Positions 6,890 to 14,770 of a stretch of DNA of 17,291 bases are shown one piece after another. The stretch lies in contig JBDHRV010000074.1 in assembly GCA_039807745.1 (NCBI GenBank), positions 1-17,291 on the forward strand. The letters are read 5' to 3'. The position numbers and the translations under genes are program-made. Position 1 is the stretch's first letter. Every line of letters begins with the position of its first letter. This stretch comes from JAEUMW01 sp039807745 (lineage in GTDB: Bacteria; Pseudomonadota; Gammaproteobacteria; Burkholderiales; JAEUMW01). The notes beneath the pieces were generated by a model that had not been told where the DNA came from, ran no database searches, and saw only the letters and a list, made by a program, of their open reading frames with translations.

Positions 6890-7717
6890 GTGAGCCGCCG
6901 ACGCACGATCTCGATCTCCCACCTCAGCCACAGCATGAGGGTCCCTTATCTCCTCAAGGCGCTTGCGAGGATTTGGGAGGCCCAAGGATTCCGGATCGAG
7001 ATCGGGCCGGGCTATAGCGCCAACGCGGACGTGTGCATCCTGCATCACGACCGCACCAGGCTGGAAGCCTCCGCCCTGCCGTTGCCTTCCTCGGGCGTGC
7101 CCGTCGTGAACGGCCGTGCCCTTGACATCTCCAAGCGGGTCTACTCGACGCTCAGACTTGGCCGGCGCGACGACTGGACCGGCCCGGTCATCGTCAAGAC
7201 CAACGACAACTTCTTCGGCGACCCGGAACGTGGCGGTCACAGGCCGGGGTGGCTCGGCCGCGCGCGCAAGAAGCTCGCGCGCCACTCCTGGCGGCTCGCT
7301 GGAATGCTGCCGCCTCAGACCTATCCGATCCTCGAGTCCGTCGAAAGGGTCCCCGGATGGGTCTGGGACGATCCCGATCTCATCGTCGAGCGGTTCCTGC
7401 CGGAACGGGAAGGCGACCTCTATGCCATCCGCGGGTGGGTGTTCTTTGGCGACAAGGGTTTCGGCTACCGCCTTCTCGCGAGGGAGCCGATCGTCAAGGC
7501 CGGCTCGATGGTCGGGCGTGAGTGGCTCGATGAAACGCCCGAAGACATTCGAGCGTACAGGGACGAGCTCGGGATCGACTTCGGCAAATTCGATTACGTC
7601 GTCCACGACGGTCGGGCAATTCTGCTCGACGCGAACAAGACACCCGTCGTCGCCGGCAAGGGCGATTCGCCCAACTTGAGGATGCTCGCCCAGGGTATCG
7701 AAGGATACTTCCAATGA
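6890..7717 (+). CDS. ATP-grasp-like protein of unknown function (first of a pair)
   Basis: This is a 275-residue predicted cytoplasmic protein. The N-terminal ~60 residues resemble a pre-ATP-grasp domain (VPYLLKALARIWEAQGF, then ADVCILHHDRT). The C-terminal part has ATP-grasp features: Lys103 in VIVKTNDN, the hinge-like LIVERFLPE with Glu167, and GKFDYVVHDG followed by LLDANKTP (Asp247, Asn249), which resembles the metal-binding strand. ATP-grasp enzymes join a carboxylate to an amine or thiol through an acyl phosphate; the substrates here are unknown. I recognise the type as recurring but uncharacterised. The GTG start at 6890 has GGAA about 7 bases upstream and lies immediately before the conserved start; a TTG at 6842 is possible but adds unconserved sequence. 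Its stop overlaps the next gene as ATGA, which argues for a two-protein unit. Confidence 0.75.
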   Translation: MSRRRTISISHLSHSMRVPYLLKALARIWEAQGFRIEIGPGYSANADVCILHHDRTRLEASALPLPSSGVPVVNGRALDISKRVYSTLRLGRRDDWTGPVIVKTNDNFFGDPERGGHRPGWLGRARKKLARHSWRLAGMLPPQTYPILESVERVPGWVWDDPDLIVERFLPEREGDLYAIRGWVFFGDKGFGYRLLAREPIVKAGSMVGREWLDETPEDIRAYRDELGIDFGKFDYVVHDGRAILLDANKTPVVAGKGDSPNLRMLAQGIEGYFQ

Positions 7718-8910
7718 CGGTCGTCACTTGCCTCAAGCCTTCGGTCTGCGCGGAGCGGCTGTATCCACACGATGCCGCCTACATGGCGCGCACGGATCTG
7801 GAGCAGATGCGGATGACGGGGGTGAAGGCCGTCACGCTCGATGCGGTCACGGCGCTGCTGCTCGGTTTGCTTGGCCGACGGCCGACGGTGCGCCACCGAG
7901 CGGGCGTCACCGACGAGATCCTGGGTCTCCTGGATCGCGCCGGTCTCGAGATCACGGAGGACATGAGAGTCTACGAGACCTTCGAGGGGGCAGCCCGTCA
8001 CGCGGACCGCCTGATTGACGAGGGCTATCGGATCTTCTCGCCGTATCCGCTGCCAAAGGGGCGCATTCCGGACCGCGCCCAGCTCGTCGCGCCCGAGCTG
8101 TGGGCGAGCCTGAACGCCAAGCAGAACCTCCATCGGATCGTCCCCCGCGAAAACCTGGCGCCGTCGCGGATCGCGGCGCTCGCCGACCTGTCCTCGGCGG
8201 CGTTCGAGCGCCCGGTCTTCCTCAAGGCGGGCGGGGAGGCCGCAACAGGAGCGGGTTACGCCGTGCGCTACTGCGCCGACGAGGTGCAATGGAAGGGCGC
8301 GCTCGAATGGTTCCGATCCTTCGACGACATCGATCGTCTCATCGTCGAAGACGCCGTTCCGCACCAGACCTGCTGGTGCGTGACGTTCGTCGTGGAGCCG
8401 ACCCGAACGACTTACATCGGTGCGGCAGAGCAACTGTTTTCCGCACCCGGGCGCCAGTCCGGCAGCATGATCGATCCGGCCAGGCCGTTTCCACGCAAGG
8501 GTCGCGAGCTTGTCATAGCCGTCGGGGAAGCCGCCCGGAAGCGGGGCTACGTCGGCCTCGCCGGGCTGGATGTCGCGCTCGCCGACGACGGCGGCTTGAT
8601 CGTGTTCGACCCCAACTTCCGGTTCAACGCATCGAGCACCCAGGTCCTGTTCCATGAGGCCGCAGCGTCGCGCGACGACCTGGCGGCGAGTTGCTCCGCG
8701 CATGCGGCGACGCCGCTGCCGTTCGAGACGATCAGGCGGAGGATCGAGGGGCCCATCGACGACGGCTGGTTCGTTCCGACGCGGCTCCTCGACGCCCGCT
8801 GGCTGCCGAGCGCCGAAGGTCTGTCGATGTGCACCGGCTTCGTTCTTGGGAAGGATCGCAGGGAAGCCCTAATGCGCAGCGATGCGTTCAAAGCGCTGTT
8901 GGAGGTCTGA
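7714..8910 (+). CDS. ATP-grasp ligase-like protein of unknown function (second of a pair)
   Basis: This 398-residue protein has a variable N-terminal domain to about 140. An ATP-grasp fold then shows Lys171 in VFLKAGGE, the glycine-containing ATGAGYAV loop at 177-184, Glu212 in LIVEDAVP, a strand ending in GLAGLDVAL (Asp286) and the metal-binding DPNFRFNAS at 299-307 (Asp299, Asn301, Arg303). The nucleotide-binding and metal-binding positions thus look intact, so catalysis is likely. The C-terminal ~70 residues (PFETIRRRIEGPIDDGWFVP) are not recognised. It begins by ATGA overlap with the preceding ATP-grasp-like gene. Peptide or amino-acid ligation is the general expectation for this fold, but no substrate, carrier or precursor-peptide gene is adjacent. 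It could equally act on a small acid. The following 53 bases separate it from a convergent gene. Confidence 0.8.
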   Translation: MTVVTCLKPSVCAERLYPHDAAYMARTDLEQMRMTGVKAVTLDAVTALLLGLLGRRPTVRHRAGVTDEILGLLDRAGLEITEDMRVYETFEGAARHADRLIDEGYRIFSPYPLPKGRIPDRAQLVAPELWASLNAKQNLHRIVPRENLAPSRIAALADLSSAAFERPVFLKAGGEAATGAGYAVRYCADEVQWKGALEWFRSFDDIDRLIVEDAVPHQTCWCVTFVVEPTRTTYIGAAEQLFSAPGRQSGSMIDPARPFPRKGRELVIAVGEAARKRGYVGLAGLDVALADDGGLIVFDPNFRFNASSTQVLFHEAAASRDDLAASCSAHAATPLPFETIRRRIEGPIDDGWFVPTRLLDARWLPSAEGLSMCTGFVLGKDRREALMRSDAFKALLEV

Positions 8911-8963
8911 GCACCGCTTCTTGCGGACAATCTCATCGTGCGGGACTTGACGTTGCCGAACCG

Positions 8964-9683
8964 TCAGCGAGAAGCTCGGAGCCCCACAAGCCAGCGTCCG
9001 CTCGCATCGCCGATTTCTTCCAGCACCTCGGCATCCGTCCTTCCCGAGGTCTTCAACACACGGAACGCGTGATCTGCGCCTTCCAGCCAGTGCATTTCCC
9101 AGGGCGTTTTCACGGTGGCGAGCGTAGGCTCCATCAGATCTCGCCGGCACAGGGGGTCGCGCGTGCCGTTGAAGCACAGCACGGGTACATGGATGCGCGG
9201 CAGATGGGCATCGCGAAGCTGCTCCGGCTTGCCCGCGGGATGCAGCGGATAGGCGAGCAGCAGCAGAGCGTCGCACGCCAGACCGTCGGCGGCGAGCATC
9301 GAGGACGTCCGCCCGCCCATCGAACGCCCGCCGATCAGGAGCGGTACACCGTCGCACTCGGCGCGAGCACGCTCGACGACCGCGGCCATGCACGCCTTCA
9401 GGCGCGGCATCGCGTCGGGCCGGTTCAAGCCCTTTTCGCGATAGAGGAAGTTGAAGCGGACCATGCCGAAACCGCGGCTGCGCAGGACTTCGGCGAGCCG
9501 CTGCATACCGCGATCGTCCCTGTGACCGCCGGCACCGTGCGCGCAGACGAAGACGGCTTCTCCACGCCCAATCGCAGGCTCGAACACCGCCGTGGTCGCG
9601 TCGCCGCCGACCGCGACGCGCCACTGAAGCGTCTCAGACACCCGCACGTGGGAATCGGGCGTCCCACACGGTGTGGCAACCAT
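8964..9683 (-). CDS. Alpha/beta hydrolase, KANL3/Tex30-like (dienelactone-hydrolase-type)
   Basis: This 239-residue cytoplasmic protein has a complete catalytic triad: the nucleophile Ser121 in GGRSMGGR, Asp176 in FNGTRDPLC and His205 in GADHAF. The oxyanion-loop strand VCAHGAGGHRDD at 47-58 and the RFNFLYREKG strand at 76-85 are typical of the small bacterial hydrolases related to KANL3/Tex30. Such proteins are presumed esterases or thioesterases; no substrate is known. The ATG at 9683 has GAGGA about 8 bases upstream. A GTG at codon 16 (VSETLQW) is an alternative start nearer to the first conserved strand. The gene lies 45 bases downstream of the amidohydrolase pseudogene on the same strand, and the pseudogene's shifted frame reads into its first codons. 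Confidence 0.88.
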   Translation of the reverse strand: MVATPCGTPDSHVRVSETLQWRVAVGGDATTAVFEPAIGRGEAVFVCAHGAGGHRDDRGMQRLAEVLRSRGFGMVRFNFLYREKGLNRPDAMPRLKACMAAVVERARAECDGVPLLIGGRSMGGRTSSMLAADGLACDALLLLAYPLHPAGKPEQLRDAHLPRIHVPVLCFNGTRDPLCRRDLMEPTLATVKTPWEMHWLEGADHAFRVLKTSGRTDAEVLEEIGDASGRWLVGLRASR

Positions 9684-9728
9684 TGAGACGGTCCTCGATG
9701 ACGTGAACCTTCATGTGGTAGATCGACT

Positions 9729-10362
9729 TCAGCGCAGCAGATTCTTGTGGATCTTCCCGTCTTTCATGATCACGACGAAGTTCCTGGCTGGATCTTCGAT
9801 CAACCGGATGTCCGCGATGGGATCGCCGTCCACCAGCAGCAGGTCCGCCAGGGCGCCTTCCTCGACGACCCCAAGCTTGCCAGGGTAGGGACTGCGCGGA
9901 CCGGACAGCGCGAGCAACTCGGCATTGCCGGCGGTCGCCATCTTGAGCGCCTCGGCGGGCGTGTACCAGCGGACCATCTGGGTGAGCATTGCTCCCTGCG
10001 TCGCGGCGACCTCGGGACTGAACAGGATATCGGTGCCCCAGGCGGTCTTGACCTTGTACCGTGGCGAACATGATGTGCGTGTGCGCGTCGATCAGCCCGG
10101 GTATGAGCGTGCGTCCGCCGCCGTCGATCCGCCTGACCGAGGTCGCCGGCGGCACGGCGATGGGAGCCTTCGAAATCGTCTTGATGACGTTGCCCACGAC
10201 CAGCACGTTCGACGGCCCCGCGAGCCGGTCGGACGTGCCGTCGAAGACGCGGACGTTCTCGAAGATCACGCCCGTGGCGTCGGGCGCCGGATTGTCGGCG
10301 GCTCGAGCGAAGACGCAGCCGAGGAGGAGCAGGGCGCAACGCGCCGGGAGGTGGCGTTGCAT
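9729..10362 (-). pseudogene. Imidazolonepropionase-like amidohydrolase with central deletion and frameshift
   Basis: From the ATG at 10362 (GGAAG 7 bases upstream) the frame encodes a signal peptide with LLLLGCVFARA, possibly a lipobox, then VIFENVRVFDGTSDRL and LIPGLIDAHTHIMFATV to about residue 102. That is the family N-terminus with the first metal ligands His94 and His96. At about 10055-10063 homology switches to another frame: YKVKTAWGTDILFSPE, MVRWYTPAEALKMAT, GVVEEGALADLLLVDGD and VIMKDGKIHKN, ending at 9729. These are the C-terminal strands of the same family. Intact members have roughly 420 residues; about 210-240 residues holding the remaining metal ligands are missing, and the total of 634 bases is not a multiple of three. 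The first frame continues out of register to a stop at 9634. No enzyme activity is expected. Confidence 0.88.
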
Positions 10363-10508
10363 GTCGGTGCTTCCGAAGACCCGCGCGGGATTCTACGCGA
10401 ACCGGAGGCGCAAGCCGCGGCTCACGGCATCCGCCTTCGGAGACACTCTGCTGTCGCCGCCTTGGCGTAGCGAGCATGGCTCGAACCGAGCGCTGCCCTG
10501 GTTGACGG

Positions 10509-11297
10509 TCAGTTCATGGTCATGAACGCGTGGATCAGCTCGATCAGTGTCGCCGGCTGCTCCTGCATCGGGCAATGGCCGCAGCCGGGAATCTCCTGGT
10601 AGGTCGCGCCGGGGATGGCCTGCGCCAGCTCGCGCGCCAGCGCCGCGGGCGTGGTCTGGTCGAGCGCGCCGCAGAGCACCAGCGTCGGATTGTGGATCTT
10701 CGCAAGCTGAGGCCGCAGATCCAGGCGCGCGAGCGCGACGCACGCATGCGCGAAGCAGTCGGCGTCGACGCGGCCGAGCTTCGCCTTGCACGCGCTCACC
10801 ACCTCGGGGCTCTTCGCCGTGAATTCGGGCGGGAACAGGCGCGCCATCGCCGTGTCGAGCACCGCCGCCATGCCCTGCGCGCGCACCGTTTCGGCCATTG
10901 CGAGCAGTTGTGTTTTGGCCTCCGCGGGAAAGGCGGCGACCGCGCCGGCGACGATCAGGCGATCGAAGCGGGTCCCATGGGCAATGGCGAGCTCGAGCGC
11001 GATAAGCGCCCCCAGCCCGTTGCCGAACACCGTCGTGGTCGTCCGCGGCAGCGCAAGCGCATTCATGCTGGCACCGACATGGTCGGCATACTCGCGCACG
11101 CTATCGGGCGGCGCCGGACTCGACGCCCCGAACCCTGGCAGATTCAGGCGTGTCACGCGATAGCGCTGCGCGAGCCCGGGGAGAACCGGCTCGAACACGG
11201 TAAGGTCGGTATGCAGGGAGTGCAGGAGAAGGAGATCCGGCCGCGGCTTGGTCTGTTCGTATTCGACCGGAGTCCCCGAGAACGCGACGACTGGCAT
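10509..11297 (-). CDS. Alpha/beta hydrolase-fold protein with Gly at the nucleophile position
   Basis: This 262-residue protein resembles 3-oxoadipate enol-lactonase-type alpha/beta hydrolases: LLLLHSLHTDLTVFEP near 22-37, LNLPGFGASSP at 51-61, an acid position in CGALDQTTP (Asp213) and GCGHCPMQEQP (His241). The nucleophile elbow reads FGNGLGA at 91-97, so Gly94 stands where Ser, Cys or Asp normally acts. The codon is an unambiguous GGG. Ordinary ester hydrolysis is therefore doubtful; relatives with a GNG elbow occur as far as I recall, so this may be a subfamily trait rather than a fresh mutation. The start ATG at 11297 has a perfect AGGAGG four bases upstream. It ends 147 bases before the amidohydrolase pseudogene, which is on the same strand; that gap contains no recognised feature. 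Confidence 0.85.
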   Translation of the reverse strand: MPVVAFSGTPVEYEQTKPRPDLLLLHSLHTDLTVFEPVLPGLAQRYRVTRLNLPGFGASSPAPPDSVREYADHVGASMNALALPRTTTTVFGNGLGALIALELAIAHGTRFDRLIVAGAVAAFPAEAKTQLLAMAETVRAQGMAAVLDTAMARLFPPEFTAKSPEVVSACKAKLGRVDADCFAHACVALARLDLRPQLAKIHNPTLVLCGALDQTTPAALARELAQAIPGATYQEIPGCGHCPMQEQPATLIELIHAFMTMN

Positions 11298-11343
11298 GGC
11301 GCCTCCTCGTGGTCAACGAACGCCGAGTCGGCTCACCCTAGGC

Positions 11344-11367
11344 GCAGCGAGCGCTGGCGCTCGATGC
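11344..11367. repeat. Hairpin-forming inverted repeat
   Basis: CGAGCGC (11348-11354) and GCGCTCG (11357-11363) are perfect inverted arms around a TG loop. The stem extends through GCA/TGC outside one mismatch, giving 10 of 11 paired bases. No T-run follows on either side, so it is not a classical intrinsic terminator. It lies in the 278-base gap between the DUF2201-type gene and the Gly-elbow hydrolase gene, about 50 bases upstream of the latter. The remainder of the 11298-11575 gap shows no gene or clear promoter. Confidence 0.35.
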
Positions 11368-11575
11368 TGATCCTACCGCGTTTCGCCGACCGCTGCGATA
11401 GCGAGCCATCGTTCGACCAATCGCGCCCGATCCGCTGGCGGCAGTCGCAGCTTCGACTTCGGGAAACTCGACAGGTGAGAGACACGGTCCGGGCAAAATT
11501 CCGGCAGGTAGCGCGGCAGGTGCTTGGCACCGATCGCATGCCTGACGTGCTGTGATCAGGCGCTAATGACGCACA

Positions 11576-12850
11576 CTAATTGAGCTGAATCCTTTCGCCC
11601 CAAGGCACACCAGCGCGGCCCTTGACGAGCCAGATCACGGGATAAGGCGGCGGCTGGGCGGGGAACTCGCCCTGCGCGTCGGTAAAGTAGAGCAGCAGAT
11701 CGGGGTGCGGTTGCCCGCGCTCAATCCATTCGAAGACCGGCGTGAAGCGTGTCCCGCCACCGCCACGCAGGGTCTTGGGCAGCGTCACCAAGTCCCACGG
11801 TGCAAAGTGCCACGGCCCGTCCGCCGCGAGCTCGTGGTCGCACGCGTGCAACACGAGATTCGCTCGCACCTGACCTTTCAGTGCATCCACCTCAGACGCG
11901 AACTCCCGCATCTCCTCCTCGCCGATCGAACCGCTGGTATCGAGGGCGACGACCACGTTGATCACTCCACTGGCTAGCCTCGGCAGCAACGCGTCGCCAT
12001 CCCGGCGCGAGCTGCGCTGGAAGCTGTAGTCATCGCGCGCAACACTCATGAAGTAGCGCGCGAGCAGCGCGCGCCACGGCACGCGCGGCGCTATGAGGTG
12101 ATCGAGGGAGCGGGCGATGGTAGCGGAGAGGCGTCCTGCCCGCATCGCTGCCTGCGCGGCGGACGCGAGCCGGTTCTGCCACCGTTGCGCGAGCGCTTCG
12201 GCGGCGTCCGGGTCTGGGCGGGCCGCAGGAGAGCGCGATTCGTCGTGTGGCTCGTGGGCGTGGCACGCGTGCCCGGCATCGCCCCCGCCCAGGTCGTTGG
12301 CGTCGTGGCTGGTTGCGGTATCCGCTTGTGTCCGAGACACGTCGGAGTCGATCTGCTGTGCACCGCATGCGAGCGGCGACGGCTCGAAGAAGTGGCCGTC
12401 GAGGGGTGACTCCTGCGTGTCCCATGGGATGAGTGGATAGATCTCCTCGGCCGTAAGGCCGAGGAAGTTCATGTTTGCGAGCGCGCCCTTCGGCGGTCGC
12501 ATCCCGTCCTGGATCAGGATCAGATTGACGGCATGGTCGCAGGCGACATCCCAGCGCTTCCTGATCCGATGCGAGCGCCGCGCAAAATGGGCGAGCGCGC
12601 AGTGAAGCGCCTCGTGAGCCAGCAAGAACTGGGTTTCCGCGAGCGTCAGCCCGGCGATGTAATCGGGGTTGAAGTAGAGCGCGCGGGCATCGGTCGCGAC
12701 CGTGGGGCAACGGCGCGCATCCGCCGGGGTGAGAAGCAGGTGCATGACCAGTGCGCCGATGAAGGGGCGCTCGAGGATGAGCCGTGTACGCGCCGCGGAG
12801 AGCTTGGTGTGGATCTCCTGCCTCACGTCCTTTCTGTGTCGGGATGACAA
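11576..12850 (-). CDS. DUF2201-type putative metallopeptidase with VWA-like domain
   Basis: This 424-residue cytoplasmic protein has two parts. Residues about 15-160 form a DUF2201 N-terminal region with the zinc-protease motif HEALH (His79, Glu80, His83) inside LLAHEALHCALAHFA and the later AEEIYPLI. Residues about 295-420 form a VWA-like domain with the MIDAS motif DTSGS at 304-308, Thr367 in GGGGTRFTPVF and Asp391 in YFTDAQGEFP. Between them, about 165-215, lies a low-complexity stretch rich in His, Asp and Ala. Such proteins pair with MoxR-type ATPases, as here, 23 bases upstream on the same strand. Peptidase activity is suggested by the motif but not established for the family. The start is uncertain: TTG at 12850 has no clear ribosome-binding site, and GTG at 12826 is an equally good choice. 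Confidence 0.87.
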   Translation of the reverse strand: MSSRHRKDVRQEIHTKLSAARTRLILERPFIGALVMHLLLTPADARRCPTVATDARALYFNPDYIAGLTLAETQFLLAHEALHCALAHFARRSHRIRKRWDVACDHAVNLILIQDGMRPPKGALANMNFLGLTAEEIYPLIPWDTQESPLDGHFFEPSPLACGAQQIDSDVSRTQADTATSHDANDLGGGDAGHACHAHEPHDESRSPAARPDPDAAEALAQRWQNRLASAAQAAMRAGRLSATIARSLDHLIAPRVPWRALLARYFMSVARDDYSFQRSSRRDGDALLPRLASGVINVVVALDTSGSIGEEEMREFASEVDALKGQVRANLVLHACDHELAADGPWHFAPWDLVTLPKTLRGGGGTRFTPVFEWIERGQPHPDLLLYFTDAQGEFPAQPPPYPVIWLVKGRAGVPWGERIQLN

Positions 12851-12873
12851 ATTGATCGGGACTGCCGTGCGAC

Positions 12874-13992
12874 TCAGCGCGCCGCCATCACCTCGTACAG
12901 CATGAGATCGGTGATGCTGTTCGCCCAGTCGGAAAATTCCGGTACGTCATAGAGCGGCTGGCCGATCGACCGATGCATATCGGTCACGAGCATGATGCCC
13001 ATCTCGCGCTGCGGGAAACCCCGTGCATAGTCGAGGATGTGACCGAACACGCGCTGCGCGTCAACCCGGTCCCTTGCATCCCGCGCCCGGCGCACGAGTG
13101 CAGCGGCTACACCGTATTGCAGGTCGAGTGCCGCCGGCACGTCGCGCCGCTCTCCGCGCAGGATGGCGTCGATGTCCGGCAGGCGATCCATGCTGTCCAG
13201 GAAAGCCTTCAGCTCGATGCCGGCTGCCTTGCCGACGCATGCCTGCAGCGCGTCGACCAGCAGCGCAGGCGTGTCCGCGAACTTCTGCAGCGCGAGATGC
13301 GCGAACTCCCAGGATCGCGGACTCGGAAACGCGATCGGGTTGTGCGCGGGATCGAAATCGAAGAGCAATTCCGGCCGGAAGCGCAGGAAGGCGACGATGC
13401 GCGGATCGACCTTGTTGTCATACGCCCACGCCACCCAGTCATCCAGGTGCGGATCGAGCTCGTAATGCGTGAACCGGTTGGCGAGCGGCGGCGGCATCAG
13501 GTAGGTCACGCCGCGGTCTCCCTGACGGTTTCCGGCCGCGAAGATGGCCCAACCGTCGGGCACGCGATACTCGCCCAGCCGCCGATCCAGAATCAACTGA
13601 TAGGCCGCGGCGGAGACCGTCGGCGGCGCGGCGTTGATCTCGTCGAGAAAGAGAATGCCACGGGCGCCGTGGCGAGCCGCGTCGGGAAGCATCACCGGCA
13701 CCGACCATTCCACGGTGTCCGCCTTGCGGAAAGGAATCCCTCGCAGATCCGTCGGCTCCATCTGGGAAAGGCGGATGTCGATGACCGGGACGCCGCGTGC
13801 GCGCGCGATGTCGGACACGATGCGCGACTTGCCGACGCCGGGTGCTCCCCAAACCATCACCGGCGCGTGAATGCCAGACGCAGCAGCAAGAAACTCGCGG
13901 TCGAGAATGGAGAGAATGTGGGCGGGGCGCATCGTAGCGAGGCCGAAATCAGCGGGCGGTGGGGTGGCAGAACCGGCGCCGAACGAGAGCAT
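12874..13992 (-). CDS. MoxR-like AAA+ ATPase
   Basis: This 372-residue ATPase has Walker A GAPGVGKS at 49-56, Walker B GILFLDEIN at 112-120, sensor-1 Asn155 in FAAGNRQGD and the LANRF arginine-finger segment around Arg173. The MEPTDLRGIP insert after the first strand is typical of MoxR-type proteins. These act as chaperone-like remodelling ATPases for VWA-domain partners, and the partner is encoded immediately downstream. The start at 13992 has GGAG four bases before it; Met21 (MRPAHILSIL) is an internal alternative that would remove a Pro/Ala-rich leader. It is divergent from the Nudix gene across a 220-base gap containing a spaced inverted repeat. Client and pathway are unknown. Confidence 0.9.
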   Translation of the reverse strand: MLSFGAGSATPPPADFGLATMRPAHILSILDREFLAAASGIHAPVMVWGAPGVGKSRIVSDIARARGVPVIDIRLSQMEPTDLRGIPFRKADTVEWSVPVMLPDAARHGARGILFLDEINAAPPTVSAAAYQLILDRRLGEYRVPDGWAIFAAGNRQGDRGVTYLMPPPLANRFTHYELDPHLDDWVAWAYDNKVDPRIVAFLRFRPELLFDFDPAHNPIAFPSPRSWEFAHLALQKFADTPALLVDALQACVGKAAGIELKAFLDSMDRLPDIDAILRGERRDVPAALDLQYGVAAALVRRARDARDRVDAQRVFGHILDYARGFPQREMGIMLVTDMHRSIGQPLYDVPEFSDWANSITDLMLYEVMAAR

Positions 13993-14037
13993 GGGGCTCC
14001 ATGATCATAGCAGACCGCCCACGAGCCGCGCCGGCCT

Positions 14038-14118
14038 GACACTCCCGGAATAGGCAGGCAACGACACGGAGAACAGCTACAGTAACCGCCGGACTCGCTG
14101 CTCAATGCGGGGAGTGTC
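14038..14118. repeat. Spaced inverted repeat in divergent intergenic region
   Basis: GACACTCCC at 14038-14046 and its exact reverse complement GGGAGTGTC at 14110-14118 lie 63 bases apart between the divergent MoxR-like and Nudix genes. Nine matching bases could be a pair of regulator half-sites or chance. A TATAGT at 14179-14184 is a candidate -10 for the Nudix gene, without a good -35. No other feature was recognised in 13993-14212. Confidence 0.25.
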
Positions 14119-14212
14119 GGGCCAGCCCCTGCACACCGCCATGCTGTCGGCGCGGTTTCGCGGGGCGGGTGAGTCGCTTATAGTAGCGGCCTTCGCCGGA
14201 ACGACACCCGAT

Positions 14213-14770
14213 ATGAAGTTTTGCTGCAATTGCGGAGAAGTGCTCTCGGTCCGCATCCCGGACGGTGACAATGTGCCGCGACACGTGTGCGACGCTTGCC
14301 ACACCGTGCACTACCTGAACCCCAAGCTGATCGTCGGGTGCATTCCCGAGTGGGAAGGCAAGGTGCTGCTCTGCCGTCGCGCTATCGAACCGCGCCATGG
14401 ACTTTGGACCGTTCCAGCCGGCTTCATGGAACTGAACGAGACCGCGCCCCATGGTGCCGTTCGAGAAACGCTGGAGGAGGCCAACGCCCGGGTCGAGATC
14501 GAGCAGCTATACGCGCTCTACAGCCTGCCCCATATCGGACAGGTATATATGCTGTTCCGCGCGCGGCTGCTGGATCCGGATTTCTCCGCGGGTCACGAGA
14601 CCCTTGAGGCTCGACTCTTCGCCGAAGAGGAGATCCCCTGGGATGCGCTCGCGTTTGCGACCGTGCGCAACACGCTACGGCATTACTTCAGCGACCTGAG
14701 GCGCGGCGCATTCCACTTTCACATGGGTACCGTCGAGCCCACACCCCGCCCGGTGTCCCGCACCGCCTAG
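14213..14770 (+). CDS. Nudix hydrolase with N-terminal zinc ribbon
   Basis: This 185-residue protein has an N-terminal zinc ribbon (Cys4, Cys7, Cys26, Cys29; CCNCG and CDAC) of the Nudix_N_2 type. A Nudix box follows at 70-92: Gly70, Glu76, then RETLEEA at 84-90 with the catalytic Arg84-Glu85 and Glu88-Glu89. The usual late Gly of the motif is Asn91, as is common in this subfamily. Nudix enzymes hydrolyse nucleoside diphosphates linked to another group; this ribbon type is often annotated as an ADP-ribose/NADH-like pyrophosphatase, but the substrate cannot be read from sequence. The ATG at 14213 starts directly before the ribbon; an upstream in-frame extension to 14105 has no homology. The C-terminus ends where an IS-like sequence begins, but the length looks normal. 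Confidence 0.92.
   Translation: MKFCCNCGEVLSVRIPDGDNVPRHVCDACHTVHYLNPKLIVGCIPEWEGKVLLCRRAIEPRHGLWTVPAGFMELNETAPHGAVRETLEEANARVEIEQLYALYSLPHIGQVYMLFRARLLDPDFSAGHETLEARLFAEEEIPWDALAFATVRNTLRHYFSDLRRGAFHFHMGTVEPTPRPVSRTA

Noticed and set aside
8911..8963. Possible intrinsic terminator between convergent genes
   Set aside because: No stem with a following T-run could be found on either strand.
10530..11555. 341-residue plus-strand frame
   Set aside because: Antisense to the Gly-elbow hydrolase gene, with no protein-like motifs.
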